Below, piece after piece: positions 29,961 to 38,360 of a DNA stretch of 53,324 nt. Source of the DNA: Pelistega indica (GTDB taxonomy: Bacteria; Pseudomonadota; Gammaproteobacteria; Burkholderiales; Burkholderiaceae_B). Within the stretch, counting starts at the first letter, position 1, and the number at the start of each line of letters is the position of its first letter. The notes beneath the pieces are model-generated. The model saw only the letters and a list, made by a program, of their open reading frames with translations. It was not told the origin of the DNA and did not search any database. Both the position numbers and the translations under genes were made by a program. The stretch covers positions 1 through 53,324 of the forward strand of contig NZ_AYSV01000098.1 in NCBI RefSeq assembly GCF_000506865.1, read 5' to 3'.

Positions 29961-29996
29961 AGCAAAAAAGGCACGCCCTATATTGGGCGTGCCTTT
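29961..29996. terminator. Bidirectional terminator between phosphoesterase and Rieske genes
   Basis: A 12-base stem, AAAGGCACGCCC (29967-29978) with GGGCGTGCCTTT (29985-29996). On the minus strand it is followed by T-rich sequence, so it mainly fits the Rieske oxygenase gene. Confidence 0.8.
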
Positions 29997-30022
29997 AGTG
30001 TATAGCATGATTTGTCGATAAC

Positions 30023-31165
30023 TTATTTAGTCATCAAACGGTGGTACCACTCGTGGAAATGTTGCATACCGTCTTCCATGGGTGACTGATAGGGCCCCAC
30101 TTCATTTGTACCACGATTTAATAAAGCTAAACGACCGGCGTCCATGCGCTCAGCAATTTCATCATCCTCAATGGCTGTTTCCATATAAGCAGCACGTTGT
30201 GCTTCCACAAAATCACGCTCAAATGCAGCAATTTCTTCTGGATAATAAAATTCCACAACATTCATTGTCTTTTGAGGACTAACAGGATAAAGGGTTGAAA
30301 GCACTAATACATGAGGATATAACTCAATCATATGTGTTGGATAATAAGTTACCCATACAGCACCAAAGTCGGGAGTTTCACCTTGACGGAATTTTAATAA
30401 CTCATTATGCCAGCGTTTGTATACATCAGAGCCGGGATTGGCCAAAGCCTGATGTACACCAACACGTTGAGCACTGAACCAGTCTGAGAATTCCCATGTT
30501 AGGTCAGAACAAGTGACAAATTGACCTAAACCAGGATGGAAAGGTTCAACATGATAGTCTTCCAAATAGACCTCAATAAAGGTTTTCCAGTTGTAATTGC
30601 ACTCATGGATTTCAACATGATCTAACACATAGTCTGAAAAATCAAAATTGCTTTGCTTGAAAAGCGTTGCCATATCTTGTGCAGGATCACGAACCCCTTC
30701 AAATAAAAGGCCATGACAATCTTTTAGAGGGAATTTTTCAAGGCGTTTACAAGGTTTGCTTTCAAAATGTGGAGCTCCTAATAAATCTCCTGTATTGTCA
30801 TAAGTCCAGCGATGAAGTGGACAGACAATATTGCCTCCTGTACTACTTAAATTACCGTGATTCGTTGAGGGATCGGTAACATTACCTGCCTGACCGCCAA
30901 GCATAATCGCCTGACGATGACAACAGACATTCGAGATGAGATCTACGCCTCCTTGATTGCGCACAAGCACTCGGCCTGCATTTTCTTGCGCTAACGTGCG
31001 CCAGTCACCAATTTCAGGAACTGATTTTTGGTTACCAACGTAAATAGAGGAATTTTTGAAGATTAATTCTTGTTCTAATGCAAAGATTTCTTCATCGAAG
31101 TAGGCGTTTACTGCAAGTTGAGTAGCGCCAGGTGTGACATGTAGTTTTTTACCGATGTCGGACAT
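30023..31165 (-). CDS. Rieske non-heme iron oxygenase, alpha subunit-like
   Basis: A 380-residue ring-hydroxylating oxygenase-type protein. The Rieske 2Fe-2S ligands are Cys81 and His83 (NVCCHRQA) and Cys115 and His118 (CPLHRW). The mononuclear iron site is in EDYHVEPFHPGLGQF. The spacing between the two Rieske ligand pairs is 31 residues, against the usual 15-17, because of an Asn/Ser/Thr/Gly-rich insertion (about 93-112). In Burkholderiales a gene of this family lies next to xseB-ispA-dxs; its substrate is not established, and no reductase partner is encoded nearby. Confidence 0.9.
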   Translation of the reverse strand: MSDIGKKLHVTPGATQLAVNAYFDEEIFALEQELIFKNSSIYVGNQKSVPEIGDWRTLAQENAGRVLVRNQGGVDLISNVCCHRQAIMLGGQAGNVTDPSTNHGNLSSTGGNIVCPLHRWTYDNTGDLLGAPHFESKPCKRLEKFPLKDCHGLLFEGVRDPAQDMATLFKQSNFDFSDYVLDHVEIHECNYNWKTFIEVYLEDYHVEPFHPGLGQFVTCSDLTWEFSDWFSAQRVGVHQALANPGSDVYKRWHNELLKFRQGETPDFGAVWVTYYPTHMIELYPHVLVLSTLYPVSPQKTMNVVEFYYPEEIAAFERDFVEAQRAAYMETAIEDDEIAERMDAGRLALLNRGTNEVGPYQSPMEDGMQHFHEWYHRLMTK

Positions 31166-31541
31166 TTTAGAAGCCCCCCGCTTTTAAAAGTTAAAGAAGG
31201 CAACTCACCAAGGGTCATGAGTTGCAAGGTTGAAAAGGGATAATTATATAGTTAATTCAAGATCTTATTTTAATTTTTATAAAAAATAAAAAAATTAGTT
31301 TATCAGAAATTAATTTCTGATGTTGGCTCAAGTAGCCCTTTCGGCGTGCAGGTTTTTACCATGGACTTGAGAGGATAGCGTTCTTGGTGATTGGACTAAA
31401 AAACCTGCACGTCAAAATACATATGGAGATAGTTAATAATCTGGAATTAATTTATCAGAAATTAATTTATTATTTTAGATTATCTTGTGCCAATCCTATG
31501 TGAGATTGCGTAAAATAACTCTTTTATACTGAGAATCATAA
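31166..31541. repeat. Intergenic region with a direct repeat, a 20-bp palindrome and a long inverted repeat
   Basis: TTTATCAGAAATTAATTT occurs at 31300-31317 and again at about 31449-31466. The first copy is part of the perfect 20-base palindrome at 31302-31321. Between the two copies lies an inverted repeat, CGTGCAGGTTTTT (31345-31357) and AAAAACCTGCACG (31399-31411), with a 41-base spacer. Its edges GGCGTGCA and TGCACGTCAAAA match the hairpins at 52932-53036. No gene is seen here. It could be a small non-autonomous mobile element or a structured intergenic repeat. Confidence 0.7.
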
Positions 31542-31554
31542 TTTGGAGTGTATG

Positions 31555-31959
31555 ATGTCTAAGGCAAACAAGGCACCGACCAATTTTGAAGATGCACTGG
31601 CTGAATTAGAACAAATTGTTGAGGGAATGGAAAATAATACCCTGACGCTTGAGGAGTCATTAAAAGCTTACGAGAGAGGTGTGTTTTTAGCGAGAGTTTG
31701 TCAAGAAAAACTAGATGCAGCAAATCAACAAGTATTGGTTTTACAAAAAAATTTACTTCAACCATTGAATAATGATGGAGAGGACGAAGAGGATATAAAA
31801 CAGGTAAATTCTACTGTTAATGTTGATGATAGTGATGAAGATGGCATAGATGATGTAGATACCCCACCTCTGTTTGCACCTCAAAAGCCTAAAAAAAGCA
31901 AGGTAAGTGCTCCTGTAGGGGGTGATCTTGGTAATCTTGATGACGATATCCCATTTTAA
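31555..31959 (+). CDS. xseB: Exonuclease VII small subunit with an acidic, SSB-like C-terminal tail
   Basis: Small subunit of the single-strand exonuclease XseA-XseB. The family core is residues 8-67 (NFEDALAELEQIVEGMENN, then the LSLEESL-like TLTLEESLKAYERG). The protein is 134 residues, against about 80 for E. coli. The extra half is acidic and disordered, rich in D and E, and ends LDDDIPF, the same last six residues as E. coli SSB (DDDIPF). I chose ATG 31555 because GGAG at 31545-31548 is six bases away; ATG 31552 is also possible. It is followed at two bases by ispA. Confidence 0.92.
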   Translation: MSKANKAPTNFEDALAELEQIVEGMENNTLTLEESLKAYERGVFLARVCQEKLDAANQQVLVLQKNLLQPLNNDGEDEEDIKQVNSTVNVDDSDEDGIDDVDTPPLFAPQKPKKSKVSAPVGGDLGNLDDDIPF

Positions 31960-31961
31960 TT

Positions 31962-32876
31962 ATGAATAGTTCAACACTTAATTTTTCGTCATGGTTAAGC
32001 GAGACTGTATCATCAGTTGAGCAACATTTACAGCATTATATGCCTGCAGTTGATGTATTACCTGAAGTGTTGCATGAAGCGATGCGTTATGCCGTGTTGG
32101 GACCAGGTAAAAGAATTAGGGCTGCACTCGTATATGCCTCGGGTTTAGCGTGTATGAACTCAGCCATGCTTGAGGAACAGCAGAAGCAGAATTTATCATT
32201 TGCAGCTGCAGCTGTAGAACTGATACATGCGTATTCTTTGGTGCACGATGACTTGCCTTGTATGGATGATGATGATATGCGTCGAGGACGTCCAACCACC
32301 CATATTCAATATGGGGAAGCGATGGCTTTGTTAGCGGCAGATGCTTTACAACCACTGGCTTTCGACCAATTAGCACAAATGCATATCGATCCACTATCAA
32401 TTGTTCAAGCAATTAGGGTATTATCTGAGGCGGCAGGTAGTCGTGGTATGGTCGGTGGTCAAGTGATTGATGTCGCAAATGTAGGTAATTTATTGGAATT
32501 GTCTCAATTGCAAAAAATGCATCAGATGAAGACTGGTGCTATGATTGAAGCAAGTGTTCGCTTAGGTGCTATTGCCGCTGGAGCGAATAATGATTTGACG
32601 GCGCAATTGAATCGTTATGCTGTAGCTATTGGCTTAGCATTTCAGGTAGTTGATGATATATTGGATGCAACAGCAGATACACAATCATTAGGTAAGACAG
32701 CAGGTAAAGATGCACAAAATAATAAACCTACCTATGTTTCCCTTATGGGATTAGAGGCTTCTAAAGCATTTGCTCATCAGTTATATAATGAGGCCTTGGT
32801 CGCTATTGATTCTTTGGGGTATCAAGCGCAGCGTTTAAGAGAATTAGCTGATTTTATTATCCGCAGAAATTATTAA
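31962..32876 (+). CDS. ispA: Farnesyl diphosphate synthase (polyprenyl synthetase)
   Basis: Condenses dimethylallyl and isopentenyl diphosphates to farnesyl diphosphate. The 304 residues match IspA. The first aspartate-rich motif is HDDLPCMDDDDMRRG and the second is VVDDILDATA; GPGKRIRAAL precedes them. It lies two bases after xseB and ten bases before dxs, so precursor supply and chain elongation share one operon. Confidence 0.96.
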   Translation: MNSSTLNFSSWLSETVSSVEQHLQHYMPAVDVLPEVLHEAMRYAVLGPGKRIRAALVYASGLACMNSAMLEEQQKQNLSFAAAAVELIHAYSLVHDDLPCMDDDDMRRGRPTTHIQYGEAMALLAADALQPLAFDQLAQMHIDPLSIVQAIRVLSEAAGSRGMVGGQVIDVANVGNLLELSQLQKMHQMKTGAMIEASVRLGAIAAGANNDLTAQLNRYAVAIGLAFQVVDDILDATADTQSLGKTAGKDAQNNKPTYVSLMGLEASKAFAHQLYNEALVAIDSLGYQAQRLRELADFIIRRNY

Positions 32877-32885
32877 TGAGATTTT

Positions 32886-34742
32886 ATGACGCAACTATTA
32901 TCTAGTATTCATTCACCTAAAGATGTTCGTGCACTTTCACGTGCACAGCTGACAACCTTGTCTAACGAGTTGCGCGATTTTATTGTTCAATCGGTTGCGA
33001 AGACAGGAGGGCATCTTTCATCCAATTTAGGTACCGTAGAATTGACGGTTGCCTTACATTATATTTTTAATACGCCACACGATAGAATTATTTGGGATGT
33101 TGGGCATCAATCCTATCCGCACAAAATTCTGACGGGACGTAGAGAAAAAATGTCAACCTTGCGACAAGCGGGTGGTATTTCTGGGTTTCCTAAGCGTAGT
33201 GAATCGGATTATGATGCGTTTGGTACAGCACATTCTTCTACCTCTATTTCTGCTGCATTAGGTATGGCCGTAGTCTCACGAAATAGCAATACACCTAGAC
33301 AACATATCGCCGTGATTGGTGATGGTGCAATGACAGCGGGTATGGCGTTTGAGGCACTTAATAATGCAGGTGTTACGCCAGGAGTTAATTTATTAGTCAT
33401 TTTGAATGACAATGATATGTCTATTTCTCCTCCAGTAGGTGCATTAAATAAATATCTAACTAGATTAATGTCTGGTAGTATTGCTAAAGATGCTCATGAC
33501 CTAGGTAAAGCCGTTCTTGAACAGTTGCCAAGTCCTTTGATGGATATTGCTCGCAAAGTCAAAGGTCATGCCAAAGGTATGCTAGGTCCCGCGACTTTAT
33601 TTGAGGAATTAGGGTTTAATTATTCAGGTCCTATTGATGGACATGATTTAGATGCCTTAATTCCTACCTTAGAAAATCTTAAAAAATTGGGTGGCTTACA
33701 ATTTTTGCATGTGATTACCAAAAAAGGGCAAGGATATAAACTCGCAGAAGCTGACCCAATTTTGTACCATGGACCAGGTAAGTTTGATCCTAGTTTAGGT
33801 ATTCAAGCAAAAACAGGAGCAAGTAAACCAACGTTTACCCAAGTTTTTGGTGAGTGGATTTGTGATCAAGCAAATGCGGATCACCGTTTAATAGGCATCA
33901 CACCTGCAATGCGTGAGGGAAGTGGCTTAGTTGAATTTGAAAAACGGTTTCCTGAGCGTTATTTTGATGTAGGAATTGCTGAGCAGCATGCCGTAACATT
34001 TGGAGCAGGGATTGCTTGTGAAGGATATAAGCCTGTCGTGGCGATTTATTCGACCTTTTTGCAACGTGGGTATGATCAACTTATCCATGATGTGGCTCTC
34101 CAAAACTTAGATGTGACGTTTGCTTTAGATAGAGCGGGGATTGTGGGTGCGGACGGTGCAACGCATGCAGGTAATTATGATATTGCTTTTTTAAGATGTA
34201 TCCCTAATATGATAGTAGCCGTTCCTTCAAATGAAAATGAAAGTCGCTTATTATTAAGCACCTGTTATCAGTATGAGGGACCTGCTAGTGTACGCTATCC
34301 TCGAGGGTCTGGCATTGGTGAGGTAGTTAAGAAAACCCTAGATACTGTTGCTATTGGTAAAGGGGTGGTACGGCAAGAAGGCAACGAAATTGTCATTTTA
34401 GCATTTGGACCTCTCCTTTACCCAGCCATGGAGGCGGCTAAAGAATTAAGTGCTACTGTGGTTGATATGCGTTTTGTTAAGCCACTGGATACTGATTTAA
34501 TCAAGCAATTAGCGCAGGCTCATCGTGCGTTTGTGACAATTGAAGAGGGCTGTATCATGGGGGGTGCAGGAAGTGCAGTCAGTGAGTATCTATACTCTCA
34601 AGGAATATGTAAACCAGTATTACAACTTGGCTTACCCGATATGTTTATTGATCATGGTGAACAACAAGCAATTTTATCGAGTCTTGGCTTAGATAAAACT
34701 GGAATCTTAAAGAGTATCCAAACTTGGAAACAAGGGTTATAA
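32886..34742 (+). CDS. dxs: 1-deoxy-D-xylulose-5-phosphate synthase
   Basis: First enzyme of the MEP isoprenoid pathway: pyruvate plus glyceraldehyde-3-phosphate to DXP, with thiamine diphosphate. At 618 residues it is full length. The TPP-binding motif is [18 protein letters not shown] ... [29 protein letters not shown] and [12 protein letters not shown] are further Dxs landmarks. It is the last gene of the xseB-ispA-dxs operon; a terminator follows. Confidence 0.98.
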   Translation: MTQLLSSIHSPKDVRALSRAQLTTLSNELRDFIVQSVAKTGGHLSSNLGTVELTVALHYIFNTPHDRIIWDVGHQSYPHKILTGRREKMSTLRQAGGISGFPKRSESDYDAFGTAHSSTSISAALGMAVVSRNSNTPRQHIAVIGDGAMTAGMAFEALNNAGVTPGVNLLVILNDNDMSISPPVGALNKYLTRLMSGSIAKDAHDLGKAVLEQLPSPLMDIARKVKGHAKGMLGPATLFEELGFNYSGPIDGHDLDALIPTLENLKKLGGLQFLHVITKKGQGYKLAEADPILYHGPGKFDPSLGIQAKTGASKPTFTQVFGEWICDQANADHRLIGITPAMREGSGLVEFEKRFPERYFDVGIAEQHAVTFGAGIACEGYKPVVAIYSTFLQRGYDQLIHDVALQNLDVTFALDRAGIVGADGATHAGNYDIAFLRCIPNMIVAVPSNENESRLLLSTCYQYEGPASVRYPRGSGIGEVVKKTLDTVAIGKGVVRQEGNEIVILAFGPLLYPAMEAAKELSATVVDMRFVKPLDTDLIKQLAQAHRAFVTIEEGCIMGGAGSAVSEYLYSQGICKPVLQLGLPDMFIDHGEQQAILSSLGLDKTGILKSIQTWKQGL

Positions 34743-34825
34743 ATTTAATTAATAGCATTGCTTAATATTTTAAATTTAAATTTTAAGTGAATTTAGCTTA
34801 CAATCAAATAATCGAAATATTCATG

Positions 34826-34864
34826 AGTGCAGATATGGTAGTTTTTATCTGCACTGTTTTTTTT
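34826..34864 (+). terminator. Strong terminator between dxs and folE2
   Basis: Stem AGTGCAGATA (34826-34835) with TATCTGCACT (34846-34855), then G and eight T. It ends 17 bases before the folE2 ATG. Most simply it ends the dxs operon; a role in the folE2 leader is possible because a TACAAT -10-like box lies upstream at about 34799. Confidence 0.85.
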
Positions 34865-34881
34865 AAATAGGTAATAAATTA

Positions 34882-35679
34882 ATGAGTGAGAATTTTAGCA
34901 ATCTAGCCGTTATGCCAGATGTACAAAGCAGTTATGATCCTCGTCAGATTGCAATTCAGAGAGTTGGAATTCGAAAAGTAAAATCACCATTGTTAATAAA
35001 ACAAGAGGCTGAGCAAGTGCAAGCCAGTGTTGGTGAGTGGACATTAACGGTGTATTTACCAGAGAGTGAGAAAGGCACGCATATGTCACGGTTTGTGTCT
35101 TTGCTAGCTAACTATCGACAAACTGCGATGGATGTCTCGGTATTTAAACAAATGGCTAATGAGATGTTAACTCTGCTAAATGCAGAAAAAGGGGATATTA
35201 CAGTAACTTTCCCTTATTTCATTAATAAGAAAGCGCCTGTGTCAGGGGTAGAAAGCTTAATGGATTACCAAGTAACTTGGCAGGCTAATGCTTCCAAAGA
35301 GTCCATTGAGTTTGTTATGACAGTGGTCGTGCCTGTGATGAGTTTATGTCCATGCTCAAAAGCTATTTCAGCGTATGGAGCACATAATCAGCGCTCTCAT
35401 ATTACTGTAGAAGTGGTTAGCGAACAGATTTATTCTATGGATGATGTAATAAAGTTGATTGAAAAGCAGGCATCAAGCGAATTATGGGGGCTGTTAAAAC
35501 GACATGATGAAAAATATGTGACTGAATATTCTTATGATAATCCTAAGTTTGTGGAAGATTTGATTCGTGATGTTGCAGTGGCTATCAAAACACTTCCAGG
35601 CATACAGCGATACAAAATTGAAGCAGAAAACTTTGAATCTATTCATAATCATTCTGCCTATGCGGTTATTGAGGGATAG
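34882..35679 (+). CDS. folE2: GTP cyclohydrolase IB (FolE2)
   Basis: Makes 7,8-dihydroneopterin triphosphate from GTP for folate and queuosine synthesis, using a variety of metals rather than strictly zinc. At 265 residues it matches the COG1469 family. The catalytic and ligand cysteines are in MSLCPCSKAIS (Cys156, Cys158), with NQRSHI and a HDEKYVTEYSYDNPKFVEDL block in the C-terminal half. No folE1 is in the window. It is flanked by terminators and is probably transcribed alone. Confidence 0.96.
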   Translation: MSENFSNLAVMPDVQSSYDPRQIAIQRVGIRKVKSPLLIKQEAEQVQASVGEWTLTVYLPESEKGTHMSRFVSLLANYRQTAMDVSVFKQMANEMLTLLNAEKGDITVTFPYFINKKAPVSGVESLMDYQVTWQANASKESIEFVMTVVVPVMSLCPCSKAISAYGAHNQRSHITVEVVSEQIYSMDDVIKLIEKQASSELWGLLKRHDEKYVTEYSYDNPKFVEDLIRDVAVAIKTLPGIQRYKIEAENFESIHNHSAYAVIEG

Positions 35680-35712
35680 GCTACCAATATTAACAAAAAG
35701 GTTTGTTAATAA

Positions 35713-35743
35713 AAAAGACCTACACGAAAAGTGTAGGTCTTTT
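35713..35743. terminator. Bidirectional terminator between folE2 and the cytochrome gene
   Basis: A 13-base perfect stem, AAAAGACCTACAC (35713-35725) with GTGTAGGTCTTTT (35731-35743), loop GAAAA. A second AT-rich hairpin, AATTTAATCAAA (35749-35760) with TTTGATTAAATT (35768-35779), follows and reaches the end of the minus-strand gene. Confidence 0.85.
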
Positions 35744-35777
35744 CATTTAATTTAATCAAAAAATTAATTTGATTAAA

Positions 35778-36095
35778 TTATTTTAGAGACAGAATCCAAG
35801 TCGCTAATGTTTTAGCTTCGTCATCTGTTACTGGGTTTGGTGGCATAGGAACAGAGCCCCATTTACCGGTACTACCACCTTTAATACTAGCCACAAGCAA
35901 ATCAATTGCTTTGTCATCAGAGGCATATTTAGCTGCAACATCTTTATATGAAGGACCAATAACTTTGGCTTCTACATTATGACAGGCCATACAGGCTTTA
36001 GCGTTTGCCAAAGCTTGCGCATCTTGTGCGTTAGCAGAAGACATAACTGTCATTAATACACCAGCTGTAAGTAAAGATTTAATGATTAAGCTCAT
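35778..36095 (-). CDS. Periplasmic class I cytochrome c (c551/c5-like)
   Basis: A 105-residue protein with a cleavable signal peptide (to about Ala23, SSANA) and a single heme site, CMACH at 35-39. The distal heme ligand is probably Met84 in SVPMPPNPVT, and the C-terminal helix DDEAKTLATWILSLK is typical. It probably carries electrons to a cytochrome oxidase or peroxidase. It stands alone, convergent with folE2 and divergent from rpsF, with an AGGG-type site upstream of the ATG. Confidence 0.92.
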   Translation of the reverse strand: MSLIIKSLLTAGVLMTVMSSANAQDAQALANAKACMACHNVEAKVIGPSYKDVAAKYASDDKAIDLLVASIKGGSTGKWGSVPMPPNPVTDDEAKTLATWILSLK

Positions 36096-36407
36096 ATGAT
36101 TAACCCTCCAAAATAAATAGGAAATTAAATACGTTTAACGATAATGGGGTCGTTAAGAGTAATCTACCATAACTTGATAAAGGATGAAATAAAAATGGGG
36201 TAAAGAATTGATAAATAGCAAAATTCTTGAGAAAAATACTCAAATATTAAGATATTGACGATAAAATAAGACAAAAAGAATCATTATGTCATTATTTATA
36301 AGTTAAACTTTAAAGTATTAATGCATTGAAGAGTAACTTGGGTGAGATAAAAATAGCTAAAAACAAACAATAACACTGTTAGGATTTCGATTTTTTATTT
36401 AAATATT
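36096..36407. other. Intergenic stretch upstream of the rpsF promoter
   Basis: Very AT-rich sequence between the divergent cytochrome gene and the rpsF promoter. I see no coding frame, hairpin or repeat that stands out; it presumably holds the cytochrome promoter. Confidence 0.4.
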
Positions 36408-36504
36408 TGATTTATTAGTAAAAAAAGAATAAAATTGATAGTTTCTTGCTCGACTAATAGTTTATTAATCTATTGGCGGGCTTTTTAATCCATAAGGAGT
36501 TAAT
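36408..36504 (+). promoter_or_regulatory. rpsF promoter and terminator-hairpin leader
   Basis: TTGATT (36408-36413) and TAAAAT (36430-36435), spaced by 16 bases, form a good vegetative promoter. The transcript would start near 36442 and run at once into a 12-pair hairpin (36448-36481, one bulged A, loop TTTATTAAT) followed by five T (36482-36486), then AAGGAG and the ATG. There is no upstream gene on this strand, so the terminator belongs to the operon leader. Autoregulation of rpsF operons by the S6:S18 complex is known in other bacteria; the CCG element of that motif is not visible here. Confidence 0.65.
36448..36486 (+). terminator. Terminator-like hairpin in the rpsF leader
   Basis: Pairs GCTCG with CGGGC and CTAATAG with CTATTGG, with a bulged A at 36453, followed by TTTTT. 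It starts about six bases into the predicted transcript and ends 18 bases before the rpsF ATG. Confidence 0.75.
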
Positions 36505-36885
36505 ATGCGTCACTACGAAGTAGTGTTTATTGTGCACCCTGATCAAAGTGAACAGGTTCCTGCCATGACAGAACGTTACCAGTCTATGGTAACAGCTAAC
36601 GGTGGTAAAATCCATCGTTCAGAAGATTGGGGGCGTCGCCAATTGGCTTACCCAATTCAAAAACTAGTAAAAGCTCACTATGTTTGCTTAAACATTGAAT
36701 GTGATCAAGCAACATTGGACGAATTAGAACATTCTTTCCGTTATAACGATGCTGTATTACGTCACTTAGTGATCAAAGCTAAAGCAGCTCAAACAGCACC
36801 ATCAATCATGATGAAAGCTGTAGAACGTGAAGAGTCTCGCAAAGTGGCTGCTGAAGAAGCAGTTGTTGAGCAAGACGAAGAATAA
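36505..36885 (+). CDS. rpsF: 30S ribosomal protein S6
   Basis: Binds the central domain of 16S rRNA with S18. The 126 residues start [19 protein letters not shown], contain the [14 protein letters not shown] block, and end in an acidic tail that is often glutamylated in E. coli. An AAGGAG site precedes the ATG. It heads the operon rpsF-priB-rpsR-rplI. Confidence 0.98.
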   Translation: MRHYEVVFIVHPDQSEQVPAMTERYQSMVTANGGKIHRSEDWGRRQLAYPIQKLVKAHYVCLNIECDQATLDELEHSFRYNDAVLRHLVIKAKAAQTAPSIMMKAVEREESRKVAAEEAVVEQDEE

Positions 36886-36899
36886 TTGAGAAGGATCAA

Positions 36900-37217
36900 T
36901 TGAACCAGTTAAATTTACGTGCCAGAGTGATAGAGGTAAAACCCTTACGATTTACTCCGGCTGGAATACCGGTTCAAGAACTCTTACTTGAACACTGCGG
37001 AGAGTCTCTCGAAGCAGGGTACACGAGAAAGGTAGAGTTTACAGTATTAGCGGTAGCTATCGGAGAGATAGCACAGCAAGTACAACAAGTAGCTCTCGGG
37101 ACAGAAATTACTATTCAAGGTTTTTTGTCATCTTCTCGTAAAAACTCAAGTAAACTTGTGCTTCATATTCAATCTGCACAGTTTGCTCGACAAGTACCAA
37201 GTAAAGTGTTGGTCTAA
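36900..37217 (+). CDS. priB: Primosomal replication protein N (PriB)
   Basis: Single-OB-fold protein related to SSB that helps PriA restart stalled forks. It has 105 residues, begins at TTG (36900) with an AAGG site, and shows the OB-fold pattern with [21 protein letters not shown] and a C-terminal IQSAQFARQ. Its location between rpsF and rpsR is the classical one. Confidence 0.92.
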   Translation: MNQLNLRARVIEVKPLRFTPAGIPVQELLLEHCGESLEAGYTRKVEFTVLAVAIGEIAQQVQQVALGTEITIQGFLSSSRKNSSKLVLHIQSAQFARQVPSKVLV

Positions 37218-37266
37218 AAGTTTACAAGTTACGGGGAATATCCCCAAAAGTTTAAAGGCAAATACC

Positions 37267-37542
37267 ATGGCTTTCATGAAAAAAGGCAAGGAAAAACGCA
37301 GCAAATTTACGCAGCAAAATCCATTGTTCAAACGTCGCAAATTCTGCCGCTTCTCAGCAGCAGGTGTTGAAGAAATTGATTACAAAGATGTAGACACATT
37401 ACGTGACTTCATCACTGAGACTGGTAAAATTATTCCAGCTCGTTTAACAGGTACTAAAGCTAATTACCAACGTCAATTAGATACAGCAATTAAACGTGCT
37501 CGTTTCTTAGCTTTACTTCCATACACCGATAACCACAAATAA
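37267..37542 (+). CDS. rpsR: 30S ribosomal protein S18
   Basis: A 91-residue protein beginning [13 protein letters not shown] at ATG 37267. The conserved core is [21 protein letters not shown] and [13 protein letters not shown]. The frame is open further upstream to 37156, but that part overlaps priB and has no S18 homology. An AAAGG site lies upstream. S18 pairs with S6 on the ribosome and is coexpressed here. Confidence 0.97.
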   Translation: MAFMKKGKEKRSKFTQQNPLFKRRKFCRFSAAGVEEIDYKDVDTLRDFITETGKIIPARLTGTKANYQRQLDTAIKRARFLALLPYTDNHK

Positions 37543-37553
37543 GGATTACTCAA

Positions 37554-38006
37554 ATGCAAGTTATTCTATTAGAAAAAATCGGTAAGCTAGGTGATTTAGG
37601 TGAAATCGTTAAAGTTCGTAACGGTTTTGCACGTAACTATTTAATCCCTCAAAAGAAAGCTCGCCGTGCAACTGAACAAGCGATTGCTGACTTTGAAGCT
37701 CGTCGTGCTGAATTAGAAAAAGCACAAGCTGAGCGTTTAGCAGCGGCTAAAGCAATTGGTGATAAATTAAACGGTTATCGTTTAGTTCTTTCTCAAAAAG
37801 CTGGTGTTGATGGTCGTTTATTCGGCTCAGTAACATCTATGGACATTGCGGCTGCATTAGTTGCTGCTGGCTTCGAAGTGACTAAACAGCAAGTTCGTTT
37901 ACCAGAAGGTGCGTTAAAAGCTGTTGGTGAATATCCTGTATCATTGCACTTACACGCAGACGTGGATGCAGATATCACTGTACAAGTTCAAGGTGAAATG
38001 GCTTAA
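37554..38006 (+). CDS. rplI: 50S ribosomal protein L9
   Basis: The 150-residue protein begins with the L9 signature [30 protein letters not shown] (split: RNA-binding N-domain, 1-50), a long connecting helix (about 41-75), and a C-terminal domain. It is the last gene of the rpsF operon, 11 bases after rpsR, with an AAGGA site. Confidence 0.98.
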   Translation: MQVILLEKIGKLGDLGEIVKVRNGFARNYLIPQKKARRATEQAIADFEARRAELEKAQAERLAAAKAIGDKLNGYRLVLSQKAGVDGRLFGSVTSMDIAAALVAAGFEVTKQQVRLPEGALKAVGEYPVSLHLHADVDADITVQVQGEMA

Positions 38007-38038
38007 TTCAAAGCGAATCGCTTAGTTTCATTCGAACT

Positions 38039-38077
38039 ACCCTCATAAGCTATGCATAGCTTATGAGGGTTTTCTTT
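38039..38077 (+). terminator. Terminator after rplI
   Basis: A perfect 32-base palindrome at 38039-38070 (arms begin ACCCTCATAAGC) followed by TTTCTTTT. Very strong stem; ends the ribosomal operon. Confidence 0.9.
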
Positions 38078-38360
38078 TGGTTCAGTGTTGAACTGGTATG
38101 GAAAATAGGGCTGATACTATCAAAAAATTAAGCTAGGTCTATGTTCGGTAGTTTTCTATTAAGCGGTAAAAAATTTTATGAAAACCTCTTTATTTCTACA
38201 CTAAACGGGTATTAAAAAACTTCTAGGATACAGGTTTTTTTATGTATAACTATTTTGTCATCAGTACAAAATAAAAATTTAAGAACTACATAGGTGTTTA
38301 GTAGTAAATTGAGATAAAATAAAAGATTACCCATAGAGATAATGATAGATAATAATAAAG
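38078..38360. other. Intergenic region upstream of dnaB
   Basis: About 280 bases of AT-rich sequence. The only structure I see is a weak A-run/T-run pairing (AAAAAAC near 38215 with GTTTTTTT near 38235). No credible coding frame or clear promoter; it presumably holds the dnaB promoter. Confidence 0.4.

Noticed and set aside
31543-31554. TTG 31543 as xseB start
   Set aside because: It overlaps the GGAG ribosome site itself; ATG 31555 fits better.
37156-37266. N-terminal extension of rpsR
   Set aside because: It overlaps priB, has no S18 homology, and ATG 37267 gives the normal family start.
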